64,000 nt of DNA, from contig CAUACA010000008.1 in assembly GCA_958427355.1 (NCBI GenBank), positions 10,467-74,466 on the forward strand, given 5' to 3'. Below, one piece after another: positions 33,045-41,463 of this stretch. Positions within the stretch are counted from its first letter, which is position 1. Each line of letters opens with the position of its first letter. A program made the translations under genes and the position numbers. Source of the DNA: an uncultured Collinsella sp. Its GTDB lineage: Bacteria > Actinomycetota > Coriobacteriia > Coriobacteriales > Coriobacteriaceae. The notes beneath the pieces were generated by a model. That model was not told the DNA's origin and searched no databases. It worked only from the letters and a program-made list of their open reading frames with translations.

Positions 33045-33821
33045 CTATTCGCTCAGGGGGCGCAAGGATGCTTCTTCGAAGTGGAAGACGCACAAGCCGC
33101 TCTCGGTCTCAATGCATGCGCGGCCGCAATCGTCGACCGTTCTAAATATGCCTCGTGCCAGCTCGTCTCCAGCGGGGGAGCGGGCGATAACGTGCTTCCC
33201 GATCCAATTGAGGTGAGCGATATATTCGTCGTGGACGGGCGCGAGCGGACCGGCGTCTTCTTCCTTGGCGTTGAGGCGCTCTGCCCAGGTATCTACAGCG
33301 TCTATAACTGCGTGATAGACCTCATCGAGGAGCATGTCGACGGCGGGAACGCTCTCGTTGAGGTCCGAGAGGCCAATTGCCGCCAGGCCGCCATCGGGCA
33401 CCTCTTGGGGCGTGTAGTTTACGTTGACACCAATGCCGCAGACGGCGAAAGGTTTGCCTTCGTTATCGCGTGCGGCCTCGACCAGAATGCCGCCGAGTTT
33501 GCGTCCTCGCGCGACCAGGTCGTTGGGCCATTTGAGGCCAATCTCGTTTGCAAGACCCTGCTTTTCGAGTGCTTCGAGCACCGCTAGGCCGCTGACGGCG
33601 GCAAGACCAGAGTACTTTGCGGGATTAACGCATGGACGCAGGACAATCGAAAGCAATAGGTTGCCGGCGGTTGAATCCCACTTGTGGCCGCGCCGGCCGC
33701 GTCCTGCCGTTTGCGCGCGGGCGGCAAGTCCTGTGCCGTGCGGCGCACCCTGTTTTCCTGCCTCGAGCAGGTCATCGTTGGTCGATCCGGTTACGTCGAC
33801 AATCGTTAATTGGGCATCCAT
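33045..33821 (-). CDS. birA: Biotin-[acetyl-CoA-carboxylase] ligase, without DNA-binding domain
   Basis: 258 residues from the ATG at 33821 (AAGGAGG 11 bases upstream). The catalytic domain starts at once (LTIVDVTGSTNDDLLEAG) and contains the ligase signature GRGRRGHKWDSTAGNLLLS and KWPNDLVARGRKLGGIL; a small C-terminal domain follows. It attaches biotin to AccB Lys124, encoded 5.5 kb away in the divergent operon. As it lacks the helix-turn-helix of E. coli BirA it cannot itself be the repressor, so the palindromes in the shared promoter region must bind something else. Confidence 0.95.
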   Translation of the reverse strand: MDAQLTIVDVTGSTNDDLLEAGKQGAPHGTGLAARAQTAGRGRRGHKWDSTAGNLLLSIVLRPCVNPAKYSGLAAVSGLAVLEALEKQGLANEIGLKWPNDLVARGRKLGGILVEAARDNEGKPFAVCGIGVNVNYTPQEVPDGGLAAIGLSDLNESVPAVDMLLDEVYHAVIDAVDTWAERLNAKEEDAGPLAPVHDEYIAHLNWIGKHVIARSPAGDELARGIFRTVDDCGRACIETESGLCVFHFEEASLRPLSE

Positions 33822-33915
33822 AGCGGCTGCTACCTCCTTATTGAATAAGTGAATGACGCAATGGTGTCGAGAGATAGACACAATGTGAAGCCTTTGTCGC
33901 ATTTGGACAATTTAA

Positions 33916-33979
33916 TGTTAACACGTCAACAAAGACTGAAATGCGTTATCCTCTCTTGGTCGATGTAAACACGTCAACA
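33916..33979. promoter_or_regulatory. Two 16-bp palindromic operators between birA and fabH
   Basis: TGTTAACACGTCAACA (33916-33931) and TGTAAACACGTCAACA (33964-33979) are almost identical dyads with centres 48 bp apart. They flank the likely fabH start region (TTATCC at 33946 may be its -10). They do not match the FapR, FabT or FadR consensus I know. The regulator is presumably a fatty acid or biotin regulator encoded elsewhere. Confidence 0.65.
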
Positions 33980-33997
33980 ACTCAAAGGAGGTTAGTG

Positions 33998-34957
33998 ATG
34001 GGTTTCACGATTCTTGGAACAGGCTCGGCGCTTCCTGAGCGCAGCGTTTCCAATGACGAGCTGTCTGAGTTCCTCGATACCTCGGATGAGTGGATTTTTA
34101 CTCGCACCGGTATCAAGAGCCGCCACGTCTGCACCACCGAGTCACTTGACGACCTTGCTGTAGCGGCGAGTGAGCGGGCACTCCAGGTGTCCGGAATCGA
34201 CGCGAGCCAGCTGGATCTGATCGTCTGTTCGACGACGACGGGTGACCACCTTGTTCCCGCTGAGGCGTGTGCCGTTGCTGAGCGACTAGGCGCGACGTGC
34301 CCTGCCTTCGATGTCTCGGCGGCTTGTGCCGGCTTCGTATTTGCGCTCGATGTCGCCGAGGGCTATATCGCCCGCGGTCGCGCCGAGCGCGTGCTTGTCG
34401 TTGCTGCCGAGCAGATGACGCGCGCGCTCGACTGGACCGACCGTGCCACCTGCGTGCTCTTTGGCGATGGGGCAGGCGCCGCAGTGATTGAGGCTGGGGG
34501 AGACAGTCCCCTTGCCGTTGAGCTTTCGACGGCGCCCGACGTCGAGACGTTGCGCGTTCCCGGTCTGGTCGGTACCTCGCCGTTTAAGGCTTCCGCAGAT
34601 AGCGCGAGCGTGCTGTCCATGAATGGCCGCCGCGTGTTCAAGTTCGGCGTCAACGCCATCTGCGACACGGTCCATAAGCTTGCGATCGATGCGGGCATTT
34701 TGGTCGAAGACATCGATCATTTTGTATTCCATCAGGCTAACGAACGAATCCTGAGCCAGGCGGTCAAGCGCCTGGGCGTGCCGGACGAGCGCGTGGTTCG
34801 CACGTTGCGCGAGACCGGCAACATTTCGAGCGCATGCATTCCGCTTGCCCTCGACCGGCTGGCAAACGCCGGTGCACTTCACACAGGCGACACCATCGCC
34901 TTGGTTGGATTTGGCGCCGGTCTGGATATAGGTGGCTATCTGCTTCGTTGGAAGTAG
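33998..34957 (+). CDS. fabH: 3-oxoacyl-ACP synthase III
   Basis: 319 residues from the ATG at 33998 (AAAGGAGG 6 bases upstream). Catalytic triad visible: Cys in SAACAGFVFAL, His in FVFHQANERI, Asn in GNISSACIP. It starts fatty acid chains by condensing acyl-CoA with malonyl-ACP. First gene of a ten-gene operon; the two palindromes upstream make it the main control point. Confidence 0.96.
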   Translation: MGFTILGTGSALPERSVSNDELSEFLDTSDEWIFTRTGIKSRHVCTTESLDDLAVAASERALQVSGIDASQLDLIVCSTTTGDHLVPAEACAVAERLGATCPAFDVSAACAGFVFALDVAEGYIARGRAERVLVVAAEQMTRALDWTDRATCVLFGDGAGAAVIEAGGDSPLAVELSTAPDVETLRVPGLVGTSPFKASADSASVLSMNGRRVFKFGVNAICDTVHKLAIDAGILVEDIDHFVFHQANERILSQAVKRLGVPDERVVRTLRETGNISSACIPLALDRLANAGALHTGDTIALVGFGAGLDIGGYLLRWK

Positions 34958-35008
34958 TCGCACATAGGAAATAAAAACGCCCTAGGGCACAACCAAAGGA
35001 GAACTACC

Positions 35009-35245
35009 ATGGCAGATCAGAAGACCTTCGAGCGCGTTTGCGACGTTATCCGCGAGACCGCCGGTCTTGACGATGTCGAGATGAAGCCCGAGTCCACGCT
35101 CGAGGAGATTGGTCTCGACAGCCTGGGCACCGTCGAGATCCTCGTTGCCGTCGAGGACGAGTTTGGCATCCAGCTCGATACCGAGGAGAACCCCAAGACG
35201 GTCGGCGAGTTCGCCGATACGGTCGAGGCGGCATTGGAGAAGTAG
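35009..35245 (+). CDS. acpP: Acyl carrier protein
   Basis: 78 residues, acidic. The phosphopantetheine serine is in GLDSLGTVEILVAVEDEF. It carries the growing acyl chain for all Fab enzymes of this operon. Start ATG preceded by AAAGGAG; fabK starts 2 bases after its stop. Confidence 0.97.
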   Translation: MADQKTFERVCDVIRETAGLDDVEMKPESTLEEIGLDSLGTVEILVAVEDEFGIQLDTEENPKTVGEFADTVEAALEK

Positions 35246-35247
35246 AG

Positions 35248-36192
35248 ATGCTCAAGACTCCTCTCTGCGATCTGCTCGGCATCGAAAAGCCCGTGTTCCA
35301 GGGCGGTATGGCCTGGATTGCCGATGCCTCGCTGGCGTCCGCAGTGTCCGAGGCGGGTGGCTTAGGCATCATCGCGGCCATGAACGCCGACGCCAACTGG
35401 CTTCGCGACCAGATTCATGAGCTGCGCGCCAAGACGGATAAGCCCTTTGGCGTGAACGTCATGCTCATGAGCCCGTTTGCCGACGAGGTTGCACAGGTCG
35501 TGATTGACGAGCGAGTGCCGGTCGTCGTGACGGGCGCCGGCAATCCCGCCAAGTACATGAAGGCGTGGAACGAGGCGGGCATCAAGGTCATCCCGGTCGT
35601 TGCCTCGGTGGCGCTGGCGCGCCTCGTGGCACGTCGTGGAGCCACGGCGGTTGTTGCCGAGGGTACCGAATCGGGCGGCCATATTGGCGAGACCTCGACG
35701 ATGGCACTGGTGCCGCAGGTCGTCGATGCGGTTGACATTCCCGTCGTGGCCGCCGGCGGTATTGCCGACGGCCGCGGCGTGGCGGCCGCCTTTATGCTGG
35801 GCGCCGAAGGCGTGCAAGTGGGTACGCGCTTTCTGGTCGCAGACGAGTGCACCGTCTCGGAGCAGTACAAAGAGATGGTCCTGAAGGCCAACGACACTTC
35901 AACGCGTGCGACCGGTCGCTCGACGGGACATCCAGTGCGCGCCCTCAAGAGCCCCTTCACCAACGCCTATGCCAAGAGCGAGGGTTCCGGCGCGAGTGCC
36001 GAGGAGCTCGGTGCTATGGGAACCGGTGCGCTGCGTAAGGCCGCCAAGGACGGCAACTACGAAGAGGGTTCGTTTTTGTGTGGACAGATTGCCGGCATGG
36101 TCAACGAGCGCCAGAGCGCACGCGAAATCGTTGACGACCTGGTCGAGGGCGCCGAGCACGTCCTGAAGGGTGCGTGCACATGGGTGGCGTAG
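35248..36192 (+). CDS. fabK: Enoyl-ACP reductase II, FMN-dependent
   Basis: 314 residues, TIM-barrel flavoprotein related to nitronate monooxygenase. Motifs: FQGGMAWIADASLASAVSEAGGLGII at the N-terminus, VVAEGTESGGHIGE, AAGGIADGRGVAAAFMLGAEGVQVGTRFL. Its place inside the fab operon identifies it as FabK, the final reductase of each cycle. FabK is not inhibited by triclosan, unlike FabI, and no fabI is present in the operon. Confidence 0.94.
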   Translation: MLKTPLCDLLGIEKPVFQGGMAWIADASLASAVSEAGGLGIIAAMNADANWLRDQIHELRAKTDKPFGVNVMLMSPFADEVAQVVIDERVPVVVTGAGNPAKYMKAWNEAGIKVIPVVASVALARLVARRGATAVVAEGTESGGHIGETSTMALVPQVVDAVDIPVVAAGGIADGRGVAAAFMLGAEGVQVGTRFLVADECTVSEQYKEMVLKANDTSTRATGRSTGHPVRALKSPFTNAYAKSEGSGASAEELGAMGTGALRKAAKDGNYEEGSFLCGQIAGMVNERQSAREIVDDLVEGAEHVLKGACTWVA

Positions 36193-37106
36193 CGTTTTTG
36201 TTTGCCGGCCAGGGTGCCCAGCACCCCGCGATGGGCGTCGACTTGATCGAGACATCGCCGGCGGCCGCCGAGGTGTTCGCCATTGCCGATGAGGTGCGCC
36301 CGGGGACGAGCGAGCAGTGCCGGAGCGCCTCCAAGGAGGAGCTCTCGCAGACCGAGAACACTCAGCCTTGCGTGTTCGTGCACGACCTGGCTGTCGCCGT
36401 CGCCCTGCGCGAGCGCGGCGTAGTGCCTGCCGCCTGTGCGGGATTCTCGCTGGGCGAGGTCGCTGCACTCACCTTTGCGGGGGCATTCGATACGCAAGCG
36501 GGTTTTGAGCTTGTGTGTGAGCGCGCGGCATTGATGGCCACGGCGGCCGAGCGTCACCCCGGCGGCATGCGCGCCGTCATCAAACTTGATGCTGCGCAAG
36601 TCGAGAACCTGGCTGCGCAGGCCGGCGAGGACTGCTGGCCGGTCAACTACAACAGTCCGCAGCAGACGGTTGTGGCCGGAGCGTCCGAGGCGCTGCAGGA
36701 GCTCGACGTCCTAGTAAAAGAGGCCGGCGGCCGCGCTATGAAAGTCGCGGTGTCGGGTGCATTCCATAGCCCATATATGGCAGAGGCGACCGAGGGGCTG
36801 GCGACGTATATCCAAGCCGGCCACGCGCCGTCTCCGCTGCTGATTCCGGTCATGGCAAACATGACGGCGGCGCCCTATCCGGCGGACCCGCGAGCGGCAT
36901 CGGATGTCTTGGCCAATCAGGTGAGCCATGCCGTGCGCTGGGTCGATACGCTGCATGCTCTGCAGGATCAAGGCATCGACACATTTATTGAGGTCGGCCC
37001 CGGCAAAACGCTGTCCGGCCTGGTCAAGCGTACGTTGAGCGACGTTCGTGTGTATTCGTGCGAGACGGCCGAGCAAGTCGCAGCTATTGCCGACGAGCTC
37101 GCATAG
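36180..37106 (+). CDS. fabD: Malonyl-CoA:ACP transacylase
   Basis: 308 residues from the ATG at 36180, overlapping fabK by 13 bases (an alternative GTG lies at 36174). Signature FLFAGQGAQHPAMG, the catalytic serine in GFSLGEVAAL, and the histidine in SGAFHSPYM. It moves malonyl groups onto ACP. Confidence 0.95.
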   Translation: MGGVAFLFAGQGAQHPAMGVDLIETSPAAAEVFAIADEVRPGTSEQCRSASKEELSQTENTQPCVFVHDLAVAVALRERGVVPAACAGFSLGEVAALTFAGAFDTQAGFELVCERAALMATAAERHPGGMRAVIKLDAAQVENLAAQAGEDCWPVNYNSPQQTVVAGASEALQELDVLVKEAGGRAMKVAVSGAFHSPYMAEATEGLATYIQAGHAPSPLLIPVMANMTAAPYPADPRAASDVLANQVSHAVRWVDTLHALQDQGIDTFIEVGPGKTLSGLVKRTLSDVRVYSCETAEQVAAIADELA

Positions 37107-37136
37107 TCCACAGGGCTGTAACCCGAAAGGAATGAC

Positions 37137-37910
37137 ATGGGCAACTTGAACAATGGCGCGCTCGAGCGCAACGACTCACGTCGCGTGGCACTGGTCACGG
37201 GCGGCTCGCGGGGTATCGGCCGCGCCTGCGCTATCGGTCTGGCGGAGGACGGCTTTGATATCGCCGTCGTCTATGCCGGCAGCGTCGAAGCGGCGCGCGA
37301 GACGTGCGAAGCCTGCGAGGCCGCTGGTGCCACAGCTCGCGCATATCAATGCGACGTGGCCGATCCCGCTGCCGTCAACGCGTGCGTGGAAGCGGTCCTC
37401 AACGACTTTGGCTCCATTTGGGCGCTCGTCAACAACGCTGGCATCACCCGCGATGGCCTGCTCATGCGTATGGGTGATGACGCCTTCGATCGCGTGCTCG
37501 ATGTCAATCTTAAAGGAACGTTTAACACGACGCGCGCGCTCACCAAGTCCTTTATGCGCCAGCGCGGCGGCTGCGTCGTCAACATGAGCTCGGTTGTGGG
37601 CCTGATGGGCAATGCCGGGCAGGTCAACTACGCTGCCTCCAAGGCGGGCGTGATCGGCCTGACCAAGGCGGTGGCGCGCGAGCTTGCGCCCCGCGGTGTA
37701 CGAGTGAACGCGGTCGCCCCCGGGTTTGTCGAGACGGATATGACGGCAAAGCTCTCGGAGAAGGTGCGTACGGTAACCGAGGAGCAGATTCCCCTTAAGC
37801 GTATGGCGCAGCCCGAAGAGGTGGCCGGTGTGGTGCGATTTTTAGTGAGCGATGCGGCTGCCTACATTACGGGCGAAGTCGTACGCGTCGACGGCGGAAT
37901 GGCGATGTAG
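37137..37910 (+). CDS. fabG: 3-oxoacyl-ACP reductase
   Basis: 257 residues, SDR family: cofactor loop VTGGSRGIGRA, NNAGITRDGLL, catalytic Ser in NMSSVVG and the YxxxK in NYAASKAG; C-terminal RVDGGMAM. AAAGG precedes the ATG. It reduces the 3-oxoacyl-ACP with NADPH. Confidence 0.95.
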   Translation: MGNLNNGALERNDSRRVALVTGGSRGIGRACAIGLAEDGFDIAVVYAGSVEAARETCEACEAAGATARAYQCDVADPAAVNACVEAVLNDFGSIWALVNNAGITRDGLLMRMGDDAFDRVLDVNLKGTFNTTRALTKSFMRQRGGCVVNMSSVVGLMGNAGQVNYAASKAGVIGLTKAVARELAPRGVRVNAVAPGFVETDMTAKLSEKVRTVTEEQIPLKRMAQPEEVAGVVRFLVSDAAAYITGEVVRVDGGMAM

Positions 37911-37949
37911 AAACCAGGGCCGAAGAACGGCTTGGATGAGGAGACCATG

Positions 37950-39197
37950 ATGGAACAGAGAGTTGCAATCACCGGTATCGGTGCCGTGTCGCCGCTCGGC
38001 AACACCGCGCTTGCCACCTGGGCGGCCATGTGCGCCGGCACGTGCGGCATCGGCCCGATCACGCACTTCGATACCGATGCGTTTGCCGTCAAGGTGGCAG
38101 CCGAGGTCAAGGGCTTTGACGGCAACGAGTACTTTGGCAAGCGTGACGCCAAGCATCTCGACCCCTGCGTTCAGTTTGCGATGGCGGCTTCGGACGAAGC
38201 CATGCACGATGCGGGCTTTGATGTCGAAGGCGCCATCGATCGCGAGCGCCTGGGCGTCTACGTGGGCTCGGGCGTGGGCGGCATGACGACGCTCGTCGAC
38301 AACGTCCATACGATTGCCGAACGTGGGCCCCGCCGCGCATCGCCCTATATGATCGCGATGATGATCCCCAACATGGCATCGGGTAATATCGCAATCCGCC
38401 ACAAGGCAAAGGGCCCGACCCTGCCCGTGGTGACCGCGTGCGCAACCTCGGCCCATGCGGTGGGCGAGGCGTTCCGCGCCATCAAGCACGGCTATGCCGA
38501 CGCGATCCTCGCGGGCGGCGCCGAGGCTGCAATTATCCCCGATGCCGTTGCGGGCTTTACGTCCTGCCGCGCATTGACCACCAACCCCGATCCCGCGACG
38601 GCCTGCCGTCCGTTCGATGCAGACCGCGACGGCTTTGTGATGGGCGAGGGCGCCTGCGTGCTGGTACTCGAGAGCATGGAACATGCGCAGGCGCGCGGTG
38701 CGCACATTTATGCCGAGGTCGTGGGCTACGGCAACACCGATGATGCCTATCACATCACGAGTCCTGATCCCGAGGCTGCCGGCATTGCCCGCGCGATATC
38801 GCTGGCGGTGACCGAGGGCGACGTCAAGCCTTCCGAGGGTCTCTACATCAATGCCCACGGCACCTCGACCAAGCTTAACGATTCGTCCGAGACGGCGGGC
38901 ATTAAGCGTGCACTCGGCGAGGACGCGGCGCGCGCCGCGCACGTCTCGTCGACAAAGTCGATGACCGGCCACATGATCGGTGCCACGGGCGCCATCGAGG
39001 TCATGGCCTGCGCCATGGCGCTCGAACAAGGCGTGGTGCCGCCGACCATTAACTACCACACGCCCGATCCCGCCTGCGATCTTGACTACACGCCCAATCG
39101 CGCGGTTCGCGCCGACCTTACCTGGGCGCTTTCGACCAACCTGGGCTTTGGCGGACACAACGCCGCCATCGCGCTGCGTAGATATACGAGGAGCTAG
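37950..39197 (+). CDS. fabF: 3-oxoacyl-ACP synthase II
   Basis: 415 residues; the ATG at 37950 has better spacing from GAGGAG than the ATG at 37947. Thiolase fold with catalytic Cys in VTACATSAHAVGEAF and two histidines in NAHGTSTKLND and TKSMTGHMIGATGA. Elongating condensing enzyme. Confidence 0.95.
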   Translation: MEQRVAITGIGAVSPLGNTALATWAAMCAGTCGIGPITHFDTDAFAVKVAAEVKGFDGNEYFGKRDAKHLDPCVQFAMAASDEAMHDAGFDVEGAIDRERLGVYVGSGVGGMTTLVDNVHTIAERGPRRASPYMIAMMIPNMASGNIAIRHKAKGPTLPVVTACATSAHAVGEAFRAIKHGYADAILAGGAEAAIIPDAVAGFTSCRALTTNPDPATACRPFDADRDGFVMGEGACVLVLESMEHAQARGAHIYAEVVGYGNTDDAYHITSPDPEAAGIARAISLAVTEGDVKPSEGLYINAHGTSTKLNDSSETAGIKRALGEDAARAAHVSSTKSMTGHMIGATGAIEVMACAMALEQGVVPPTINYHTPDPACDLDYTPNRAVRADLTWALSTNLGFGGHNAAIALRRYTRS

Positions 39198-39200
39198 AGC

Positions 39201-39677
39201 ATGGATTCCAAAAGACTTGCCGAGATAGCCGATGTTATGGAGGACCGCGGCCTCACGCGCGTACGCGTTGAGGAGCCCGATGGCACCGCGGTCGAACTCG
39301 AGCGCGCGAGCGCCGCACAGCCGGTTGCCGTGCCCATGCCTATGCCGGGTGCCGTGACTGCTCCGGCGGTGGCTCCTGTCGCCATGCCTGCCGCCGCACC
39401 GGAGCCCGCCGCGCAGGCGCCTGCCGCCGCACCGGAGCCCAAGGGCACCGAGGTGACCGCTCCCATGGTCGGCGTGTTCTATGCTGCCCCGGCGCCGGGC
39501 GACGAGCCGTTTGTGCACGTGGGCTCCAAGGTCAAGGCCGGCGAGACCCTCTGCATCATCGAGGCCATGAAGGTTCTCAACGAGGTGACGGCCGAGGCGG
39601 ATGGCGAGGTGCTCGAGATCTGCGTGGCCGACGGCGACCTCGTGGAGTTCGGCAGCTGCCTCATGAGGATCGGATAG
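39201..39677 (+). CDS. accB: Biotin carboxyl carrier protein of acetyl-CoA carboxylase
   Basis: 158 residues, 3 bases after fabF. An N-terminal segment, a Pro/Ala-rich linker (about 40-80), and a C-terminal biotinyl domain with the biotin lysine in EAMKVLNE (Lys124; the usual MKM has become MKV). Substrate of the divergently encoded biotin ligase. Confidence 0.96.
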   Translation: MDSKRLAEIADVMEDRGLTRVRVEEPDGTAVELERASAAQPVAVPMPMPGAVTAPAVAPVAMPAAAPEPAAQAPAAAPEPKGTEVTAPMVGVFYAAPAPGDEPFVHVGSKVKAGETLCIIEAMKVLNEVTAEADGEVLEICVADGDLVEFGSCLMRIG

Positions 39678-39686
39678 GTGATATCC

Positions 39687-40109
39687 ATGAACAAAGAAGA
39701 GCTCAAGAAGCTGTTACCGCATCGCGAGCCGATGCTTTTGCTCGACGAAGCCGAGCTGGTGGGCGACGAGGCCCACGGCAAGATCACGATTACGGGCGAC
39801 GAATACTTTTTGCAGGGGCATTTTCCGGGAAACCCGGTGGTCCCCGGCGTGATCCAGTGCGAGATGCTCGCCCAAAACTGCTGCGTGCTGCTGATGGGCG
39901 ATGAGGAGGCGCGCGGCGCGACGCCGTTCTACACGAGTCTGGACAAGGTGCGCTTTAAGCGTCCGGTGCGCCCGGGCGACACGGTGGATCTGGTGTGCTC
40001 CATCACGCGTGCGCGCGGGCCGTTCCGCTTTGCGACGGGTACCGCGAGCGTCAACGGTGAGGTTTGCTGCCGCGCCGATATGTCTTTTGCACTCATGCAC
40101 GAAAGTTAA
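39687..40109 (+). CDS. fabZ: 3-hydroxyacyl-ACP dehydratase
   Basis: 140 residues from the ATG at 39687 (a GTG at 39678 is possible). Hot-dog fold with the catalytic His in GHFPGNPVVPGV and Glu in IQCEMLAQ. It removes water from 3-hydroxyacyl-ACP. Confidence 0.95.
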   Translation: MNKEELKKLLPHREPMLLLDEAELVGDEAHGKITITGDEYFLQGHFPGNPVVPGVIQCEMLAQNCCVLLMGDEEARGATPFYTSLDKVRFKRPVRPGDTVDLVCSITRARGPFRFATGTASVNGEVCCRADMSFALMHES

Positions 40110-40119
40110 GGAAGGCTCC

Positions 40120-41463
40120 ATGTTCGACAAAGTGCTCATCGCCAACCGCGGCGAAGTCGCGGTCCGTGTTATCCGCGCGTGCCGCGATATGGGCATCAAG
40201 ACCGTCGCTGTTTATTCCACGGCCGATGCGGACGCGCTGCACGTGCAGCTTGCCGACGAGGCGTATTGCATCGGTGGCCCGCGTCTTGCCGAGAGCTACC
40301 TCAACGACGATGCCGTGCTCACCTGTGCCGTAAAGTCGGGAGCTAAGGCAATTCATCCCGGCTATGGCTTCTTTTCCGAGAAGGCGAGCTTCGTGCGCGA
40401 CTGCGACAAGTATGGCCTGGCGTTTGTTGGTCCTTCGGCCAAGGTGATCGACAGCATGGGCGACAAGGACGCCGCACGTCGAACGGCTGCCGCGGCGGGC
40501 GTGCCCATCGTGCCGGGCTGCGATTTGCTCAAAAGCCCCGAGGAGGCAACGGCCGAGGCCGAGCGCATTGGCTGTCCCGTGCTCATTAAGGCGCGTGCAG
40601 GTGGCGGCGGTCGCGGTATTCGCAAGGTCGAGCGCGTGGAAGATGCGGCAAAGGCGTTCATCGAGGCGCGTGCCGAGGGCGAGGCCGTCTTTGGCGACGG
40701 CGAGTGCTACATGGAGAAGTTCGTCGCGCCGGCGCACCATGTCGAGGTGCAGATTATGGCCGATAAGCAGGGCCATGTGTTTTCGCTCGGCGAGCGCGAG
40801 TGCTCGGTGCAGCGTCGCAACCAAAAGCTAATCGAGGAGAGCCCCGCGCCGTGCCTCGACGGACACGACGACATTCGTGCTCGCATGCACAAGGCAGCGC
40901 GTGACCTGGCTCGTGCCGTCGGCTACGAAGGAGCCGGTACCATCGAGTTCCTGTATTCGGACGACGGCAATTTCTACTTTATGGAAATGAACACGCGCTT
41001 GCAGGTGGAGCATCCGGTTACGGAGTTTGTGACCGATACCGACTTGGTCAAGTGGCAGCTGCGCGTGGCAGCCGGCCAGCCTCTGCCCTTTGAGCAGGAG
41101 GATATGCCGGTCCGCAACCACGCCATGGAGTGCCGCATCAATGCCGAAACGCCGGACTTTCTGCCGTCATGCGGAACGGTCACCGCGTTGCGTGTGCCGG
41201 GTGGTCCGCGCGTGCGCTGGGATTCCGCCATGTTTACCGGTGCGAAAGTTCCGCCGTACTACGACTCCATGCTTGGCAAGCTCATCGTGTGTGCGCCCAC
41301 GCGTGACGGCGCCATTCGCAAGATGCGCTCGGCCCTGGGCGAGCTCGTGATTGAGGGCGTGAGCGAAAACAGCGAGCTTCAGCTCGACGTGCTGGCAAAC
41401 GACGAGTTCTTGTCGGGCATGTATCACACCGATCTGATGGGGCATCTCTATGCTGATGAATAG
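40120..41463 (+). CDS. accC: Biotin carboxylase subunit of acetyl-CoA carboxylase
   Basis: 447 residues from the ATG at 40120 (GGAAGG upstream). ATP-grasp enzyme: N-terminal DKVLIANRGEVAVRVIRAC, glycine-rich KARAGGGGRGIRKVE, catalytic EMNTRLQVEHPVTE. It carboxylates the biotin on AccB. Its stop codon lies inside the accDA start region. Confidence 0.97.
   Translation: MFDKVLIANRGEVAVRVIRACRDMGIKTVAVYSTADADALHVQLADEAYCIGGPRLAESYLNDDAVLTCAVKSGAKAIHPGYGFFSEKASFVRDCDKYGLAFVGPSAKVIDSMGDKDAARRTAAAAGVPIVPGCDLLKSPEEATAEAERIGCPVLIKARAGGGGRGIRKVERVEDAAKAFIEARAEGEAVFGDGECYMEKFVAPAHHVEVQIMADKQGHVFSLGERECSVQRRNQKLIEESPAPCLDGHDDIRARMHKAARDLARAVGYEGAGTIEFLYSDDGNFYFMEMNTRLQVEHPVTEFVTDTDLVKWQLRVAAGQPLPFEQEDMPVRNHAMECRINAETPDFLPSCGTVTALRVPGGPRVRWDSAMFTGAKVPPYYDSMLGKLIVCAPTRDGAIRKMRSALGELVIEGVSENSELQLDVLANDEFLSGMYHTDLMGHLYADE

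Noticed and set aside
37842..39518. 558-codon minus-strand open frame
   Set aside because: Antisense to fabF and accB; no motif.
39901..40119. Upstream extension of accC
   Set aside because: Arg/Ala-rich shadow of fabZ in another frame; accC starts at 40120 with the conserved DKVLIANRGE.
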